Shown: positions 21,436 through 34,260, counted from the stretch's first letter. The stretch is DNA of 64,000 bases from Pisolithus tinctorius (GCA_024663395.1 JANFAH010000012.1:186001-250000), one strand, 5' to 3'. A program made the numbers and translations. The notes: a model not told the origin generated them from the letters alone.

Positions 21436-22075
21436 AGGGTGAACGGCGCCTTAACTCTCCAAAATCCGTTGTGTTAGTCTCGATCCAGACATTACAGCCA
21501 ATATGCGAGAAACTGCAACCCCGAGGATTCCGGGGTGCGACCCATATATATCGGGGTTGGGATCAATTACCAGCGAATCGTCATCAATATTACAACCATC
21601 GGAGCCGCCACAACCGAAGTTCCAACACTGAAACTTCAAAAGCACAGTGCGCCTTGAAGGTGATTGAGAGTTGAAACTGTCAACATTCAACTGCCAAGGT
21701 CCCGTGCAATGGAAAGTACGAGAACTTACCTCTCCAGTACGGGGAATGGTGATCCGGGCTCGCTGGAAGGAGCGGCCGACCAGTGTTCACTTGAAGGGTT
21801 GATGGATTCGTCCGCCAAGCTAGTACCCGGTACCAATGACTCCTCTGCCCAACTAAATTCTCTCGCATAAACCATCAGCGGGATTCTTGGAACGACCCTT
21901 GCAACGTACTTGATTCTATATCCTCGTCGACGTTCATAATGGGCCATCTCACCTTGTTTTATCTGCCGGCCCTCTGCTCTCTGGCAACTCTGCTCTTCTA
22001 CGCGTTCTTCACTGCATCGACTTGTGTTGTTCCTCTTCTTTTGCTGTCCCCCCCGTCCCACCAGGGTGTAATACG
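21436..22075. other. Intergenic between Harbinger and the NRPS-like gene
   Basis: Sequence changes to CpG-normal here. A short inverted repeat 'aaccccga ... tcggggtt' lies at about 21,519-21,557. From about 21,890 on, the sequence is shared with 34,910 and 47,150, so copy A of the duplicated module starts near here. No complete gene is seen. Confidence 0.5.
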
Positions 22076-24673
22076 ATGACCAGTCAGTTATACGCAGACT
22101 CTGAGCGCTACTGGCACGCGTTGTTGTCAGACTTCAGCTCGGTCCTCCTCACCGAACGTGTTCATGCACCTTCAGCCTCTGCTTCCATTTGCATCACGAA
22201 ATCAAACTCAGATTTCAAGCATCTTGCTCTAGAACGAATGAAGCACGAGGATATTCGTTTGACTCTGCTGTATGCTTGGGCTGTGGTTCTGTCACGCCAT
22301 GCTGGAACTGAGGATGTCCTTGTTGCTGAAGGCATGTCATTTAACGTCTTTGAGTTTTACCACTAAAGAATAATGTGTATCTAGCTCTACCAGGGATTGG
22401 TCTCGTCCCTCGACGGGTTCAGTTTGCCTCGACACCCTCTCCTCGAGAGCAGTTGTCCATGCAACTAGCTCAAGATACCATTCATGCGTCGGCAGCCTGG
22501 GTAGTCGCCAAGAGCATGATGAAAGAGGGAATGCACTCTGTTGTGGAGATTCTAGAGGAGCCTGCGTTGTCGCTGTTCTCCTTGGATCCGGGATCGCATT
22601 TCCGCTCATACGGCATGCCGCTGTACCTAACACTCTCGTACACCCCCTCGCGGTCGTTCACCTTTACTTTGAGGTTCGATCCCGGCGTTTTTGACGTGCA
22701 AGATATGCAGTATATGCTCAACCACCTTGTTCTTGCATTTGAGCAACTCGTCGTTAACCCCTCGTTGCCTGGTGCGGAACTCAACATGATGACTGCGAGC
22801 GAGCGAGCGTTCATGCAGGAACTCCCCTCTATCATCAAAACCAGCAGTTTAGCGGAACCGGAGAACCCCTCACGTTATACTTACGTTTACGATCTGCTGG
22901 CACGTCACGCCCTTGCTCGTCCAGACAATGTCGCTGTTGAATGCGATGGAAGATTGGTATATACCTATGCTGGACTCGATGCCGCTTCCAACCAATTCGC
23001 GCGGTACTTGAAAGATGCTTTATCTGTTCGTCCCGGTGATATTGTACTTCTTTTCTTGCCGCGGTCTCCGATGGTTATCGTTGTCCTCTATGCGATCCTA
23101 AAAGTTGGCGCAGCATATCTCGCCGTCGACATTGAAACACCTATCATACTCTTCCACCAGACAGTCGATATGACTAACTCCTCGTTATTCCTGACAGCTA
23201 CATCGCTGGAGGATAAACTGCGTGCGATGAGTTACGGACAGAACATTGTTTCGATAGACACCGTGGCGGAGAAATGGTGTCACTTGGATAGCACATGGCA
23301 GCCTGGCCTCTTTCCTATAGGAAATCCGAAAAACACTCTGGCGTATTTAATTTTTACAAGTGGATCGACTGGTCCTCCGAAAAAATGCATGACGTCGCAT
23401 TCGAATTTGGTGCACTGGATCGTCGAAGCTGCGCCCGCTTTTGGTCGTACGATGGAAACACGTCAGCTTGTGGTAGGATGATCTTCGTCTCTATCATTGT
23501 CAGCAATCAGTGATACGCTACACAGGTGCATGAATTGTACTGGGATGGTTCTATTGAAGAAATCTTCCTCACGCATTACGTTGGCGGGTCGGTTTGCATA
23601 CCTATGAAAATTGAAACCGTGTCCGACATACACGACGCCCTTATTGCAACAAAAGCCAACTCGATTACCATTTCACCGACGCGAGGTATGCAGCTGCACC
23701 CTGCAGATTACCCATTCTTGAAATTGGTTGTGTTCACGGGTGAACCCCTGACGCGGTTCGTACGGGAGAGTGCGTCTCATCTTCTTTAGCTTCTCCATTT
23801 TACAAATTATATACGTAGAGTGGCTTAGTGATGGACGAACGCTACTCAACGGTTTCGGTCCCAGTGAGTCCGTCTGCGGGTTTACGGTGGAAACACCCGT
23901 GCGCTCGTCAGCATCAAACGAGACCCCCGTGGGGTTCGGTATTGGAGGGCAGACACGATTTTACGTTCTAGATTGCGACATGAAGTTCGTGCCGGTTGGT
24001 TGTGTAGGGGAGATATTTGTGTCTGGTCCAACTGTGGGCTTAGGTTACCTTGGAGACCCAGAGGCTACCGCACAGTCGTTCACGGTGGACCCATTCAGGA
24101 AAGAGTTTAGGATGTACCGAACTGGAGACTTTGGCCGGTAAGTCTTAACGCGTCCTGCCCATTCTGATCTTTGAATGCTGGTTTTCCCAGTGTCAACCAT
24201 GAAGGACGACTTCACTTCATTGGACGTCGTGACAGGCAAATCAAACTGACTGCTTGCAGAATTGAGCTGGGTGTGTTAATTCATCGTTTCGGTTTGCAAC
24301 TTGCGAGGTCTCACCTGCTGCAGGAGAAATCGAGGCTGCTCTCCATGCGGCCGAAAGCAAGTGGTCGATAGCAGCGGAGCTTGTCACATACAATGAAGAG
24401 CCGCGCATCGCTTCATTCCTTGCCTCCCGCTTCGTCAATGGCCCACACAAATTAACGCTTCAGCTGTCGGACGATGCCAAGGCCGAAATTCTTCGTTTGA
24501 TGGCTTTCATTCAGCCGAGATTATTGAAGTTCCGTTGGCCTACAATTTGGGTCCCAGTCGATGGACTGCCATGCACGCTCACCGGGAAGCTAAACCGCAA
24601 ATGTTTACGGGAATTTTTCCATGGGTTGCCACGATCCACGCAGAACGATTTGGCGATGCTTGCCACAGCATAG
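22076..24673 (+). CDS. NRPS-like protein: partial condensation domain plus adenylation domain, no carrier domain
   Basis: The N-terminal part (MTSQLYADSERYWHALLSDF...LLYAWAVVLSRHAGTEDVLV) and the start of the next exon (LPGIGLVPRRVQF...) match the second half of an NRPS condensation domain. The HHxxxDG active site is absent. A full adenylation domain follows: A3 TSGSTGPPKK (23,356-23,385), YWDGSIEEIF (A4, with the Asp that usually holds an amino group), NGFGPSESV (A5), YRTGDFGR (A7), GRRDRQIKLTACRIELG then EIE (A8) and LTGKLNRK (A10 Lys, 24,578-24,601). Four introns in the adenylation part splice in frame by eye. The protein ends about 24 residues after A10, without a carrier (T) domain. A stop and frame change near 22,360-22,375 may be an intron I could not resolve, or damage. 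PAL1 lies 1.2 kb downstream on the same strand. Confidence 0.7.
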
Positions 24674-25792
24674 CAGAGCCGGCCACCAGACCAACAACGA
24701 CCAGAACATAATGCGCGTTCCGCAGCTCAAGTGCCTCTGAAGTCTCGTTTCTAATATCTATTTTCCTTCCAAGAGCCGACCGGACCTCATGCGACAGGGA
24801 TATCGATGGAGGGTCCCACGCAGTACATATGCTTTTCAGTAAGCCGGTTATTCTAACCATATTTTGGACTTCGAGCCATTTTCTCTTGTAAAATGATTTG
24901 CTAGTATCACTCCTGTACTGCGATGAATGTATATAACAGTCTGTTAGAGTTATATTGTAAGGTGTGACAATTGACAGCTTCCATTTGGGGTGGTAGGTAG
25001 GTAATCACTCATGTTGTTTACGTTTCTTCTAGGAGTTGGAGGTGGTCGCAGGGAGCAAAAGAGTGCAGAATTTATACCAGAAAATGCATCCCGAGTCAAG
25101 GGAACCGAATGTCACGCTTCTTCCTGTCTTGGGACCTGAGTGGTGCTCTCAATCCATACATAATCTATGCATCACCAGAAATAGTTTCGTGACTGGTTAC
25201 TCGGGATATGACACTTGCCCACACTAGGTATGTTCACGATGGTGTCACTGTAAAATGTAAATCGACCGCAGGGTCAGGGTCTATAGACCAGATGAGAGTA
25301 GAAGCGAGGCGAGAGGTGGAAGGACCCCGTGCCAAGAGGTGTGCAATGCGAATCGCCTCGCATACTGGCTGCAAAAGCCAACCACCCGTGAGCGTGCCGC
25401 TATGCCGAAGGGAGTTGTATCGAGAGACTTGAAATCTAAATCACAGCGGCGATGAGAAGGATCATACGTAGAGACAAAGAAAGAAAGAAGTGCCCCTATA
25501 TGGCAACGTTTTGCTTTTCACTTCCGTCCTTCGCAGCCATCCAACAATAGTCACTTTCTCGCTCCTCCTGTCTTGCCTTGCTCCCAATCATGGGAGACGC
25601 ACATGATATAAGAGGTAACCCAACTTTCCCCCCATCACGCCACAGGACTGGATGACGACAATGCACGAAGGTTCTTTAATTGCGCTAGGCCCAGTGCGAC
25701 AAGCCACGCAGCAACACCACACTTCTGATGTACTTAATTTTGTTTGTTGGGATGGTGATGAGGGACTCCCGGACGGGCCAGAGGGTCTTCGG
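24674..25792. other. Intergenic between the NRPS-like gene and PAL1
   Basis: No recognisable gene. The first 250 bp are shared with 36,200-36,480 and 40,370-40,630, the same position behind the relic copies, confirming that the duplicated unit includes the 3' flank. Confidence 0.55.
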
Positions 25793-25800
25793 TATATTTA
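25793..25800 (+). promoter_or_regulatory. TATA-like box of PAL1
   Basis: 'tatattta' lies 59 bp upstream of the PAL1 ATG, a usual spacing for a fungal core promoter. PAL2 has 'tatataa' at 36,824-36,830, 52 bp upstream of its ATG. Confidence 0.5.
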
Positions 25801-25858
25801 ATGTGCATCTCAGTGCTAGCCCTGGCTTTCGTTCTCCACGCTTCCATCTCTCGGCACC

Positions 25859-28417
25859 ATGTCTTCTCACTTGTCTCGCGTTAACCAGCACTTGGAATCA
25901 GTTCGGTCATATTCTCATGGTCAGAAAACCGCGGTCATCGACGGCCACAGTGTCGATGTTCCCGCAGTAGTGGCTGTCTCGCGGTTGGTCCTACAGAAAT
26001 ATGAGCGTCGCTATCTGACCCGGTTGATTATTGTAGCGATGCTCATCTTCCCCGTATTGACTCCTCTCCAGAAAAACAGCGAGAAATCGCCGACGCGGTC
26101 GCCGTCGTCGCGAAGCTAGCGTTAGGTGAACAAAGCCAATATGGGATTACTACCGGCTTCGGAGGGAGCGGTGAGTTCGGTGGCCCTTTCCCCATGTAAA
26201 TTGGTCCTCATCCCTCGGACTCGCATATTTTAGCGACAACGCGGACCAAACAAACCGCGCTTCTACAGAAAGCGCTCATCGCGCACTGCCAAGCTGGCAT
26301 CGTTCCCGCTTTTAAAAACGGACAAGTTCTCACCCCTGAGGAACAGGAACTATTGTTTCCCCAAGATTGGATCCGTGGTGTGATGTTCGTTCGACTTAAT
26401 TCTCTCATTCGTGCCCAATCTGGAACGCGTTGGATCGTCATCGAGGGTTTATACAAACTACTGCTTCACGACGTCGCACCTTGTGTTCCGATTCGTCAGA
26501 GCATAAGTGCATCTGGAGATTTAGCTCCTCTTGCGTACATATCTGGCGTCTTAACTGGTCATCCCGATAATTACGCATGGTATGGTCAAGGGTAGTTCTT
26601 GTTTGCGTCCTTGTTATCGCGGCTTTGCACTTATGGCACACGTAGCGCGGAACGCAGGGTGTATGATTCCCCCACTATTCTGCAGAAGATCGGGTTGCAA
26701 CCGATCGAGTTCATTGCTAAAGAAGGACTTTCACTAATAAACGGCACGGGTGCTTCCAGTGCTGTTGCATCTTTGGGGATGCATGACTGCCACATCATTG
26801 GTATCGCTTCCCAGGTCTTGTCCGCCTTCGGTAATCTGGTTTTGTTTCGGCTTTGAGATGTGGTCGTACTCAAGTACCATATTAGCGGTCGAGGTGCTCA
26901 AGGGGTTCCAGGAACCGTTCACTCCATATCTGCACGAAGCTGCCCGTCCGCACCCAGGCCAGATCGAGGCTGCAGCTAACATCCGTCGTGTTCTCCTGTC
27001 TTCCAAGCTCGCACGACCTCATCATGTCGAGTCTGACCCCGAGGCAGCGCTACGACAGGACAGATATTGTCTGCGTTCCGTTCCACAGTGGCTCGGACCG
27101 CAGCTTGAGGACCTGCTTGTCGCGCAGAAAATCCTGGATGTAGAGCTGAATTCGACAACAGACAACCCCATTGTCGACGTGCAGAAAGAATACCTGCATC
27201 ATGGTGCGAATTTTATGGCTATGGCCGTGACTTCAGTAGGTGGTTGCTTCTTTGAGGATTGTCTTTTGTTCATGAATCTCAGGCAACAGAGAAAATGCGG
27301 CTGGTGGTACACCATATAGGTACGCTGACCGCCTCTAGGGACACAGGGACACACGGAATTGATATTCTGTCCCAAGCCAAGCTGATGTTTGCTCAGCTCA
27401 CCGAACTGCTGAACCACTCCACGAATTGCGGGTTGCCTCCCAATCTCGCGGTTGGCGAGCCTAGCGTCGACTACAGTCTGAAGGGCGCAGATATTGCTGC
27501 CGCCGCCTACCTCTCTGGTGGGTTGAGAATGGGTCCGGCAGTAATGTCACTCGTTAATCGTTCTTTTAGAGATTGCGTATCTTGCTAATCCTGTCAGCAC
27601 GCACGTTGTTTCTGCTGAGATGCACAACCAGTCAAGTGCCTTTATGTAGACTACGGCTGATGCGCACTGACATACTCACACAGGTCTATCAACTCTCTTG
27701 CTCTGATAAGCGGGCGCTATACCCTTGACGCAGTCAAGCTTTGTTTCATGGAAAGTCTTATTACGTCCCTACTGAGCGTCCCTGCCAGCGATACTTATAG
27801 TCATATAGTTGATGTCAACCCACATCTTCGCTCTCTGCCAGGCAGCTGATCTCCGGACCATCGAGGCGACATTCCGTAGCAAGCTCTTCTCCGTACTTCG
27901 CACCGAGACTGCCATGCACCTTCCTGGTGTACGATTTGACGATAACTTCTTCACACGCCTCAATAATCGTCTGATCGTGCTCTTGAACGGGTCTACCGAT
28001 CAGGATTCCACGACTCGTTTCGAGCGTGTAATTGGTGACCTTGCGTCCACGCTCATATACCTCCTAAATGATGAGACCGCCACCATGGACGTACATCTCA
28101 AAGCCATCAACCAGTGGCGCATATCACTCACCAGACATTCCCGTCAAATATTCATGGAAACCAGGGCAGCTTATGCAAAATCCCCTGATGCTGGAGGGAA
28201 GTTGCTCGGCCGAACCGGCATGCTTTATACGTATGTTCGGGGGGTGTTAGGAGTGAAGATGCATTGGGGGGACCCGAACATGGACAAGACAACGATTGGG
28301 TCGGAAATCGCGAAAATTTTCCGATCGTGGAAGTCCGCTGAGATGGCGGAGCTGATGGTCAGAATTTTGGTGGGTCCAGAAGGGGGTTCGGGTGGTAGTA
28401 GTCGCGCGAAACTTTGA
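25859..28417 (+). CDS. Phenylalanine (tyrosine) ammonia-lyase, copy 1
   Basis: PAL deaminates L-Phe (or L-Tyr) to trans-cinnamate (or p-coumarate). About 687 residues in ten exons fit fungal PAL. Visible parts are YGITTGFGGS joined to ATTRTKQTALLQKAL, the MIO cofactor triad Ala-Ser-Gly (26,509-26,517) in ISASGDLAPLAYISG, LINGTGASS, RQDRYCLRSVPQWLGP, STTDNPIVDV, NCGLPPNLAVGEPS, KGADIAAAAYLS, and a C-terminal TIGSEIAKIF motif. The substrate-selectivity position aligned to His136 of yeast-type PAL is His (CAC, 26,284-26,286). Eight introns obey GT-AG. The ninth (27,751-27,808) would start GA (GAAAGT), where PAL2 has GC, so splicing of this copy may be impaired. Same strand as the NRPS-like gene. 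Confidence 0.9.
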
Positions 28418-29130
28418 GTGCTGCCGGTCTGCATCTGGTGGGGATTAATTTGTGGGAGTGCAGGTGCTCTCTATGTAAAACATCCTTGTGTGTACTTATG
28501 CAACCCCAAAATGGGGTTTAGAGCCGAGATACGATGAGCTGTTTGATCACATGGTGCAGTCCATGCTAGTGGAGAATCCGGCTCACATGTTGTGGAGAGA
28601 AGAAAGCTTTTTATTCTCAGTTGCTGCAATAAGGAAGAAACACTACGAACAAGCTGCTGCTGCTCAGGCATGAGCAGCTCGTTGGTCCCACCAAGGGCAC
28701 AGTCCAATTCCAAGTCTGGCAGAAGCAGAACCCAACAACGTATCAGTGGCATCGAGAGCATCCGAAATGGAAAACGAACCACAGGCTCAGTTCCCGCCCA
28801 TAGAACTTGTCATCGACTGGGTTTCGGCACCACGTCCTGGCAGGATTATTGAAGTACATACTTAGTTTAGTACAAGACTAATGGGTACGAGGACGTCCAT
28901 TCCTGAACAACTCATGACATTAACGCCTCTGTAACATCCTCTAGTCCGAGGGCCTTAGTTTGAGTGTCAGATATGAGATGACATATATGGATGAAATCAT
29001 CCGAAGAGTCCTAAAGAGGATCATGGTTATTCTAGGACGCGGAACAGTCCTGGTCTATTTTCATCTTTTGTTGCGCACGATCATGACGGTCCGAACTCCG
29101 AGCGACCGCGGGAGGGCGCAACTATACAAT
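28418..29130. other. Intergenic with an unrecognised plus-strand frame
   Basis: The 28,488-28,673 frame contains YDELFDHMVQSMLVENPAHM, and after a phase change VGPTKGTVQFQVWQKQNPTT can be read to about 28,790. It looks protein-like but I recognise no family, and it needs a frameshift or intron. The rest holds nothing I can name. Confidence 0.3.
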
Positions 29131-30075
29131 GGTAAACCCCCAATAATTCCGCGAAATGTTTACTGTGGAAATGCGCGACTTAGACCATCGAATGCGCGTT
29201 TTGGACTGTTGACTGTGTAATTTAGACCGTTGAATGCACGTTTTAGACCTTAGAATATGTATGCATTTCGAACACTGTTGCATGTGTGTTCAGAATCTGT
29301 CGGACGCGTCAATTAGGGCGCATGTGTTTACAAAATTTTCATAACGCTCAAACTCGGAATTAATCAATTAAATTTAGGTTGCCCATGTCACGACAGAAGA
29401 TGATCCTAAGAGCCCAAGACGGTATCATTGTGTTTAATGCCTGACAAAGTAGTATGTAGTATTGTGAGTCATATGTCGAGAGATTGACTGAAAGTGGACA
29501 TTAGTAAATATCATCACTGAGGAAGTGATCATTGGACCAGGGATTGACACGAGGAGCAGCAAATGGACTGCTTGGTTCTGGCACACGGCGCAGTATCATA
29601 TCGTCGACACTCGGTTCAACAAAGTCTACTGAGAGGGGAACTCGCTTCGGGGGGGGGGGAGGGGGAGCCCTCTCTCAGCGCTCTGAAATGGAAGTCGAAT
29701 GATGGGAATGTGGTAGGAGAAACCCACAGCCGTACAAGGATGCTGTTGGGCGCTTTGAAGAGCTTGAAGGGGTTGGCCAAGTATCTCAGGTATGCTGGCA
29801 GACCCTGATGAACAAAATTCGAGGTGGTCTGGCATTCCGGCATGAGGAGAATTTCATTGACCGTGCTGCAAAGCAACTCGCAGCAAAGTTTAATATTACA
29901 CCAGTGTGACCCCCATAGCACTCGTTATGCGCCCGGGACTCTATTTTATAGACAGCTCCTTAAATGTGCACATGACGTGTCTAAACGCGCACACAAGATA
30001 TCCAAAACGCGCATTCTGTGGTCTAAGTCGCGCATTTTCACAATATACATTCCGTGGAATTATTTGGGGTTTACC
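29131..30075. mobile_element. 945-bp element with about 78-bp terminal inverted repeats
   Basis: The left arm, from GGTAAACCCC (29,131), and the right arm, ending GGGGTTTACC (30,075), are inverted copies for about 78 bp. Both contain 'atgcgcgacttagacca' and 'aatgcgcgttttgga', which recur in diverged form just inside. No matching target duplication was found. The interior (29,520-29,910) has fragments such as MNKIRGGLAFRHEENFIDRA, which I cannot assign, and a G9-run near 29,650. This is probably a non-autonomous DNA transposon or MITE carrying a captured gene fragment. Confidence 0.6.
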
Positions 30076-30342
30076 GTTCCATACGCAACGGTCTATTGTT
30101 TTCGCTGGAAGGCACTTTCACCCCTGCCTTTGAAATCCGAGTTGCGAATGTTTCCGACATGACAAGTATGTGACGTCATCTGCTCATCGCAGTTCCACCT
30201 TCTCCACCTGCTCCATTCCCTCCTCCCTCCTCGGAAAGTCCCTTTTCACTACTAGCATGGTGGATCAACGTTCCCCTGCTGCGCTTGTGTTGGCCGTCAA
30301 CGTCGTGTGCGACGGCGATGGTACCTGCCACAGTGCTCTCGA

Positions 30343-30366
30343 CCCCCCCCCCCACCCCCCCCCCCC
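30343..30366. repeat. Poly-C tract
   Basis: Twenty-three C in 24 positions, interrupted by one A. It lies beyond the 3' end of the MFS gene. Confidence 0.9.
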
Positions 30367-30557
30367 TGAAACATTTATTTTCATTTTAAAAACTTTTTCC
30401 ACCATTCCTGAATGCGTTTTTTGCTTCGTCCCGAATCCACACTCTATGTCCAACCAAATGTACATTGTATAGTACAGTATAATTGTGTTCGGGTAGGAGA
30501 TTGAGCCATGCATGGATCCGCGTCCTGGATTGCCCGAAGGGCCAGTGTATGTAAGTA

Positions 30558-32425
30558 TCACGGTATCGATTCCGAGTGTGTACTCCTGTTTTTACTGTCT
30601 TTCTTCAACTCCGGAAGGTGCTTCGACAAGAAGGCTAACAAACACGAAAGGACCAGAAGTACAATATATACCAGATTTCCTCCAAGTAAGTTGTATTCTT
30701 TTGAGAACGCAAATAGTGATGTGAACATTGCTGGCCCCATTGCCCTTGCAATCGATACCGTAGTCTGGCTGAGACCATTCACTGTACCAAGCGAGTGCTT
30801 GTTCGGCGAAGCCCTCGTGACAAATAAAGAGATAATAGCTGTAATTTGTCGATTGCATGAGGGAGCTACTCACTATATCGAGTAACGGGTGACATACCAT
30901 AGGACATATCAACTACTGACCACGAGAGTAGCTGAGCAAAGATGAGCATCCAGATGGCTGGGCCAACTTCCTTTTGAACGTGGATGACCCAACTCATAAT
31001 CGGGAATGTAACAATTGTGGGGAAGAATGCAAGTACGGTCGAACAAAATACCCTTCTTGCACCGAAACGATCTACTGCCCGAGCCGCAAATAGCATTTGA
31101 AGCAGGCCATTGCCAAAGCCAAATGCCGTCAAGCACACGCCAATGGCGAATGGTGACAATCCCAATCCCCCAATTTCGATAGGGGCTCCATAAAACAAGG
31201 GTACAAGAGCGAAAAAACCAATGTCGACAAGAGCCAGTATACCATAATTTGCGACGGGTATCATCACCGAATAGGTTTTGAGTAGAGCACGAATTGGTAC
31301 TGGGGAAGCATCTTTGCCACCCGGTGTGCCAATCCGAGTATCTATTGAAGGTATCTCTGGCTGAAGGCTATTCCCATGTCGCTTCGATGGCAGCGACTGT
31401 ATTCTGAGATGGTTAACCGTTCAACATGGTACGCGACGCTGGCTCACCTCCTCCAAAAGTAGTGCAGTTATGAAGAATGAGAAGGCAGCGAACGACGCGG
31501 ATACGAGACAAGGGAGGAAGTACGGGTATCGAATCCAGAACGACCCTGAGAAGAGCTCGGGCCAATGGTCATGCGGCTTCGCCAACCCGCCCCCAAAAAG
31601 GGGACTGTCAAGGACTTGATGTTCAGCACCCGGTAGGCACGAGAGCGTGTTTACGTACGCGATTGAAGCACCAGTAGAGAAAACGATAGGGATAAGCACA
31701 AATGCCTGGGCCATATTGGTGTCGTCTGTTATTTCGCCTATGACGCTTTTCATCACCCCGATATTACCGTTCAAGGCTCCGGCAATACATCGACTACAGC
31801 CAAAATTTGGATTACACTCCAAGCTGAGTGCACTACAAGAGTTCTTACCTCGCAATGAGCGCCCAGAGCGTCTTGGATAGTCCAAAACACAAATTGGATA
31901 TGCTCAGACCCATGAGGCCAACAAGTAATACGGGCTTGCGGCCGACGTAGTCGGATATCCGACTCCAGCTCAAGACCGTCAGTGCTTGGGTGACAAAAAA
32001 CAGGGATTCCTGAAGGTAAATTAATTGAAAGTCGTGTGAGAACAGAATGCATATGTATCTCGTGAAGCTGGTTTCCCGAGACCGGAGTTCGGCCGAACAC
32101 ATCCATGAGAATCGCTAGACGAATACTCACAATAGTGCCAGCATAGTATCCTATCTTGCGATCGTCGCCACCCGTAACGCCTACCTCCCTTATTAGCTAC
32201 ACGGCGTTGGTGGGCGATGGAAGCCGTCCAATCAGCCCCCACAGTGCTCTACAGTGATCTTACACACGTTTTACTCACCTGATTTATGAACGGGTAAATG
32301 TATTGCGATGACATAGGCTCAGTGGCAAGGACGAACAAGACAAGCCCCAGTTGTGTTTTTGGCAGGGGTGTCTTCGCCTTCGCTTGCGAATTTTCTAGTA
32401 GGGGAGTGCTTTCATCGGTAGCCAT
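30558..32425 (-). CDS. MFS transporter, DHA1-like general substrate/drug exporter
   Basis: The start MATDESTPLLENSQ (32,425) is chosen because an N-terminal acidic leader followed by LGLVLFVLATEPMSSQYIYPFINQ is typical of this basidiomycete family. Motif A SDYVGRKPVLL follows LTVLSWSRI. CIAGALNGNIGVMKS and the EITDDTNMAQAF loop follow. The second half has LSPFAIGVCLTAFGFGN and VDRFGARRVF, then LFVTRASPNKHSLGTVNGLS and a final segment ending ...SKHLPELKKDSKNRS. Six or more introns splice in frame, and no stop or frameshift was found. The protein should be a 12-helix proton-coupled membrane transporter. It sits between the two PAL modules and points toward PAL1, so it could export the product, but this family also includes unrelated transporters. 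Confidence 0.85.
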
Positions 32426-33189
32426 TTTCTTCACAACCACCGCGCAGGATACTACACGAGCTGTTAAGAAGGGAAGAAAAGATGACCGGTCAGTCAAGGA
32501 GCGCCATTATAAGGGCGAATCAGTCCTCCGAACAGCCATCGAATGATGCTGCGCAGTTGTAATGAAGAGCTAGTCTCGATTTCAGACGACCAACGACCGA
32601 GAATCGGCGACGAATACCCAAAATGCCTAGTTAGTACAAGGCTAATAAAGTGGAATCGGAACGCCTCACCGACCCACTTGGGATGCGAATAAGCATCAAA
32701 ACGCAGCGTGCGTGTCGCGGGAATCAGCCGATCTACAAAATCAAGCGCTCAGTCAAGCAGACTACTTCGGTACAGGCCAGGTTTAGACCACCAAAAGTTC
32801 TTGTATAGGAATATTTTTTGCAAACCAGAATTCCAACAGATCGGGGAGTCACTGCGGAAACGAGATTTTGTCTGGCACCGCCATGGGCAGACGACAGGAT
32901 ACGGTGGGCGAGCAGGATCAGCTTCTATCTTCATAGTTCGGACTATGACAGCGTGTACTTGTCAAGTCAGTCGCCGATCGCATTACGTAATCCTTTGGAA
33001 AATCTCAAACAATGTTTCCTTCCCACAATGCTTGTGTCCAGAATTCGGAGAGGGAAATGAGCTGGATCATCTCTATGTACCCCAGAGTGAAGTATACCTG
33101 ATTTCCAGTCCCAAATTGAAGGAGTGCGCACTGTGCAGTACGGAATTAAACCATATCTAGTTGACAGTGCATGTCGTAACTAACTACCA
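32426..33189. other. Intergenic upstream of the MFS gene
   Basis: No gene is recognised. A 150-codon plus frame at 32,708-33,160 has no motif and no homologous copy elsewhere in the window. Confidence 0.35.
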
Positions 33190-34260
33190 CTTCTTACTCG
33201 GCCCCAATTGTTAGGCTCCCCGAGCATTAATAATGTAATGATGCTGTCAAAAGAACCATTACCAACATGGCTGCCGACGAACATGTGGTGATTGGTAGAC
33301 ATTTTGGCCAGCGATACTGACAGGGAAATGGAAGGTGAAAGGCAGTTTTAGGCCAGCACAGTAGGCGCAACGTCGCAACGTCGACAATGATGCACTACTA
33401 CCAGTTCACCAGTTTTGCAAAATCGAAACACTGTATCTCAGTACTACACAACTACACGGGTAAATAATATGAAGAGTGCACGAGCACGTACAGGGCGATG
33501 CGTAAAGGAACTTCTGATAGAGACGGAAGTAACACGTGAGGTGTAGAAGCTGCCAAAGAGGTGCTGGCCCGTTCAAAAGACGAAATGACACAAGAGTTGC
33601 AAACGTTCCCATCGGCCCAATGGCATTTTGTCGCACCTTGCATTGTAACTCGGACCACGTTTGACGTGTTGACACACAAGTAGCACGTCACTCCGCCACT
33701 GATATTGTCACCTATTGTCAAGTTCTCGCATCCCTCCATTGCAACAATGATTACAATTATGTAAAACGTCCTCTTACCTCTAAAGTTTTTGTGGGAAGTG
33801 GGGAAGTGTTTGAAGATTCCTATGGCAGCGTTTCACATCTATCTGCTGTGGTTTGATCTCAGTCCTGACAAGTCATTCTGAAAATAACCCCTTTGGACCA
33901 GTAAACTGGTTCCCCCTTGTGTACAGATGTATTTTTTCTTTAAAAGAGTACCCAGCCCTTTTGAGATATGGTATGGCACGCTCCGTGTACAATAATATGG
34001 CTTAAATTGAAGTGTAACGTGCTGTAGTTGGCATTTTGCCACCCTGACATTTTGCAAAACTGGAGTATTCGCAATTCAGAGCGGGAATCTGGAATGACCA
34101 GATGTCTCACGTTCGCTCCACCTTCCTCTTGCGAGACTTGCGATGGGGAAACTGTACCTTGCCCTAAGAATATTGGCCCCCAGCCCCTCCAATGCCACAG
34201 CAGCACCGACTATCCCCTACGTTGTCTGCCGAGTCTGCGACCTCGAACAAAGTGAGTGAC
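33190..34260. repeat. Block-flanking duplicated segment (partner of 39,610-40,130)
   Basis: 'aattgttaggctccccgagc' (33,208), 'aggccagcacagtaggcg' (33,350), 'gcgggaatctggaa' (34,080) and 'cccctacgttgtctgccgag' (34,212) all recur in the same order at 39,618, 39,800, 39,868 and 40,091. The left copy has about 550 bp of extra sequence in the middle. No gene is seen inside. Confidence 0.7.

Noticed and set aside
22022..24673. Full multi-module NRPS or PKS
   Set aside because: Only half a condensation domain and one adenylation domain are visible. No T, TE, KS or reductase motif is found.
26734..27006. Minus-strand ORFs across the PAL genes (also 37,768-38,192)
   Set aside because: They are shadows of the PAL reading frames, present in both copies only because PAL itself is conserved.
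30170..30561. ORFs across the poly-C tract on both strands
   Set aside because: Length is produced by the homopolymer reading as Pro or Gly. No flanking protein-like sequence.
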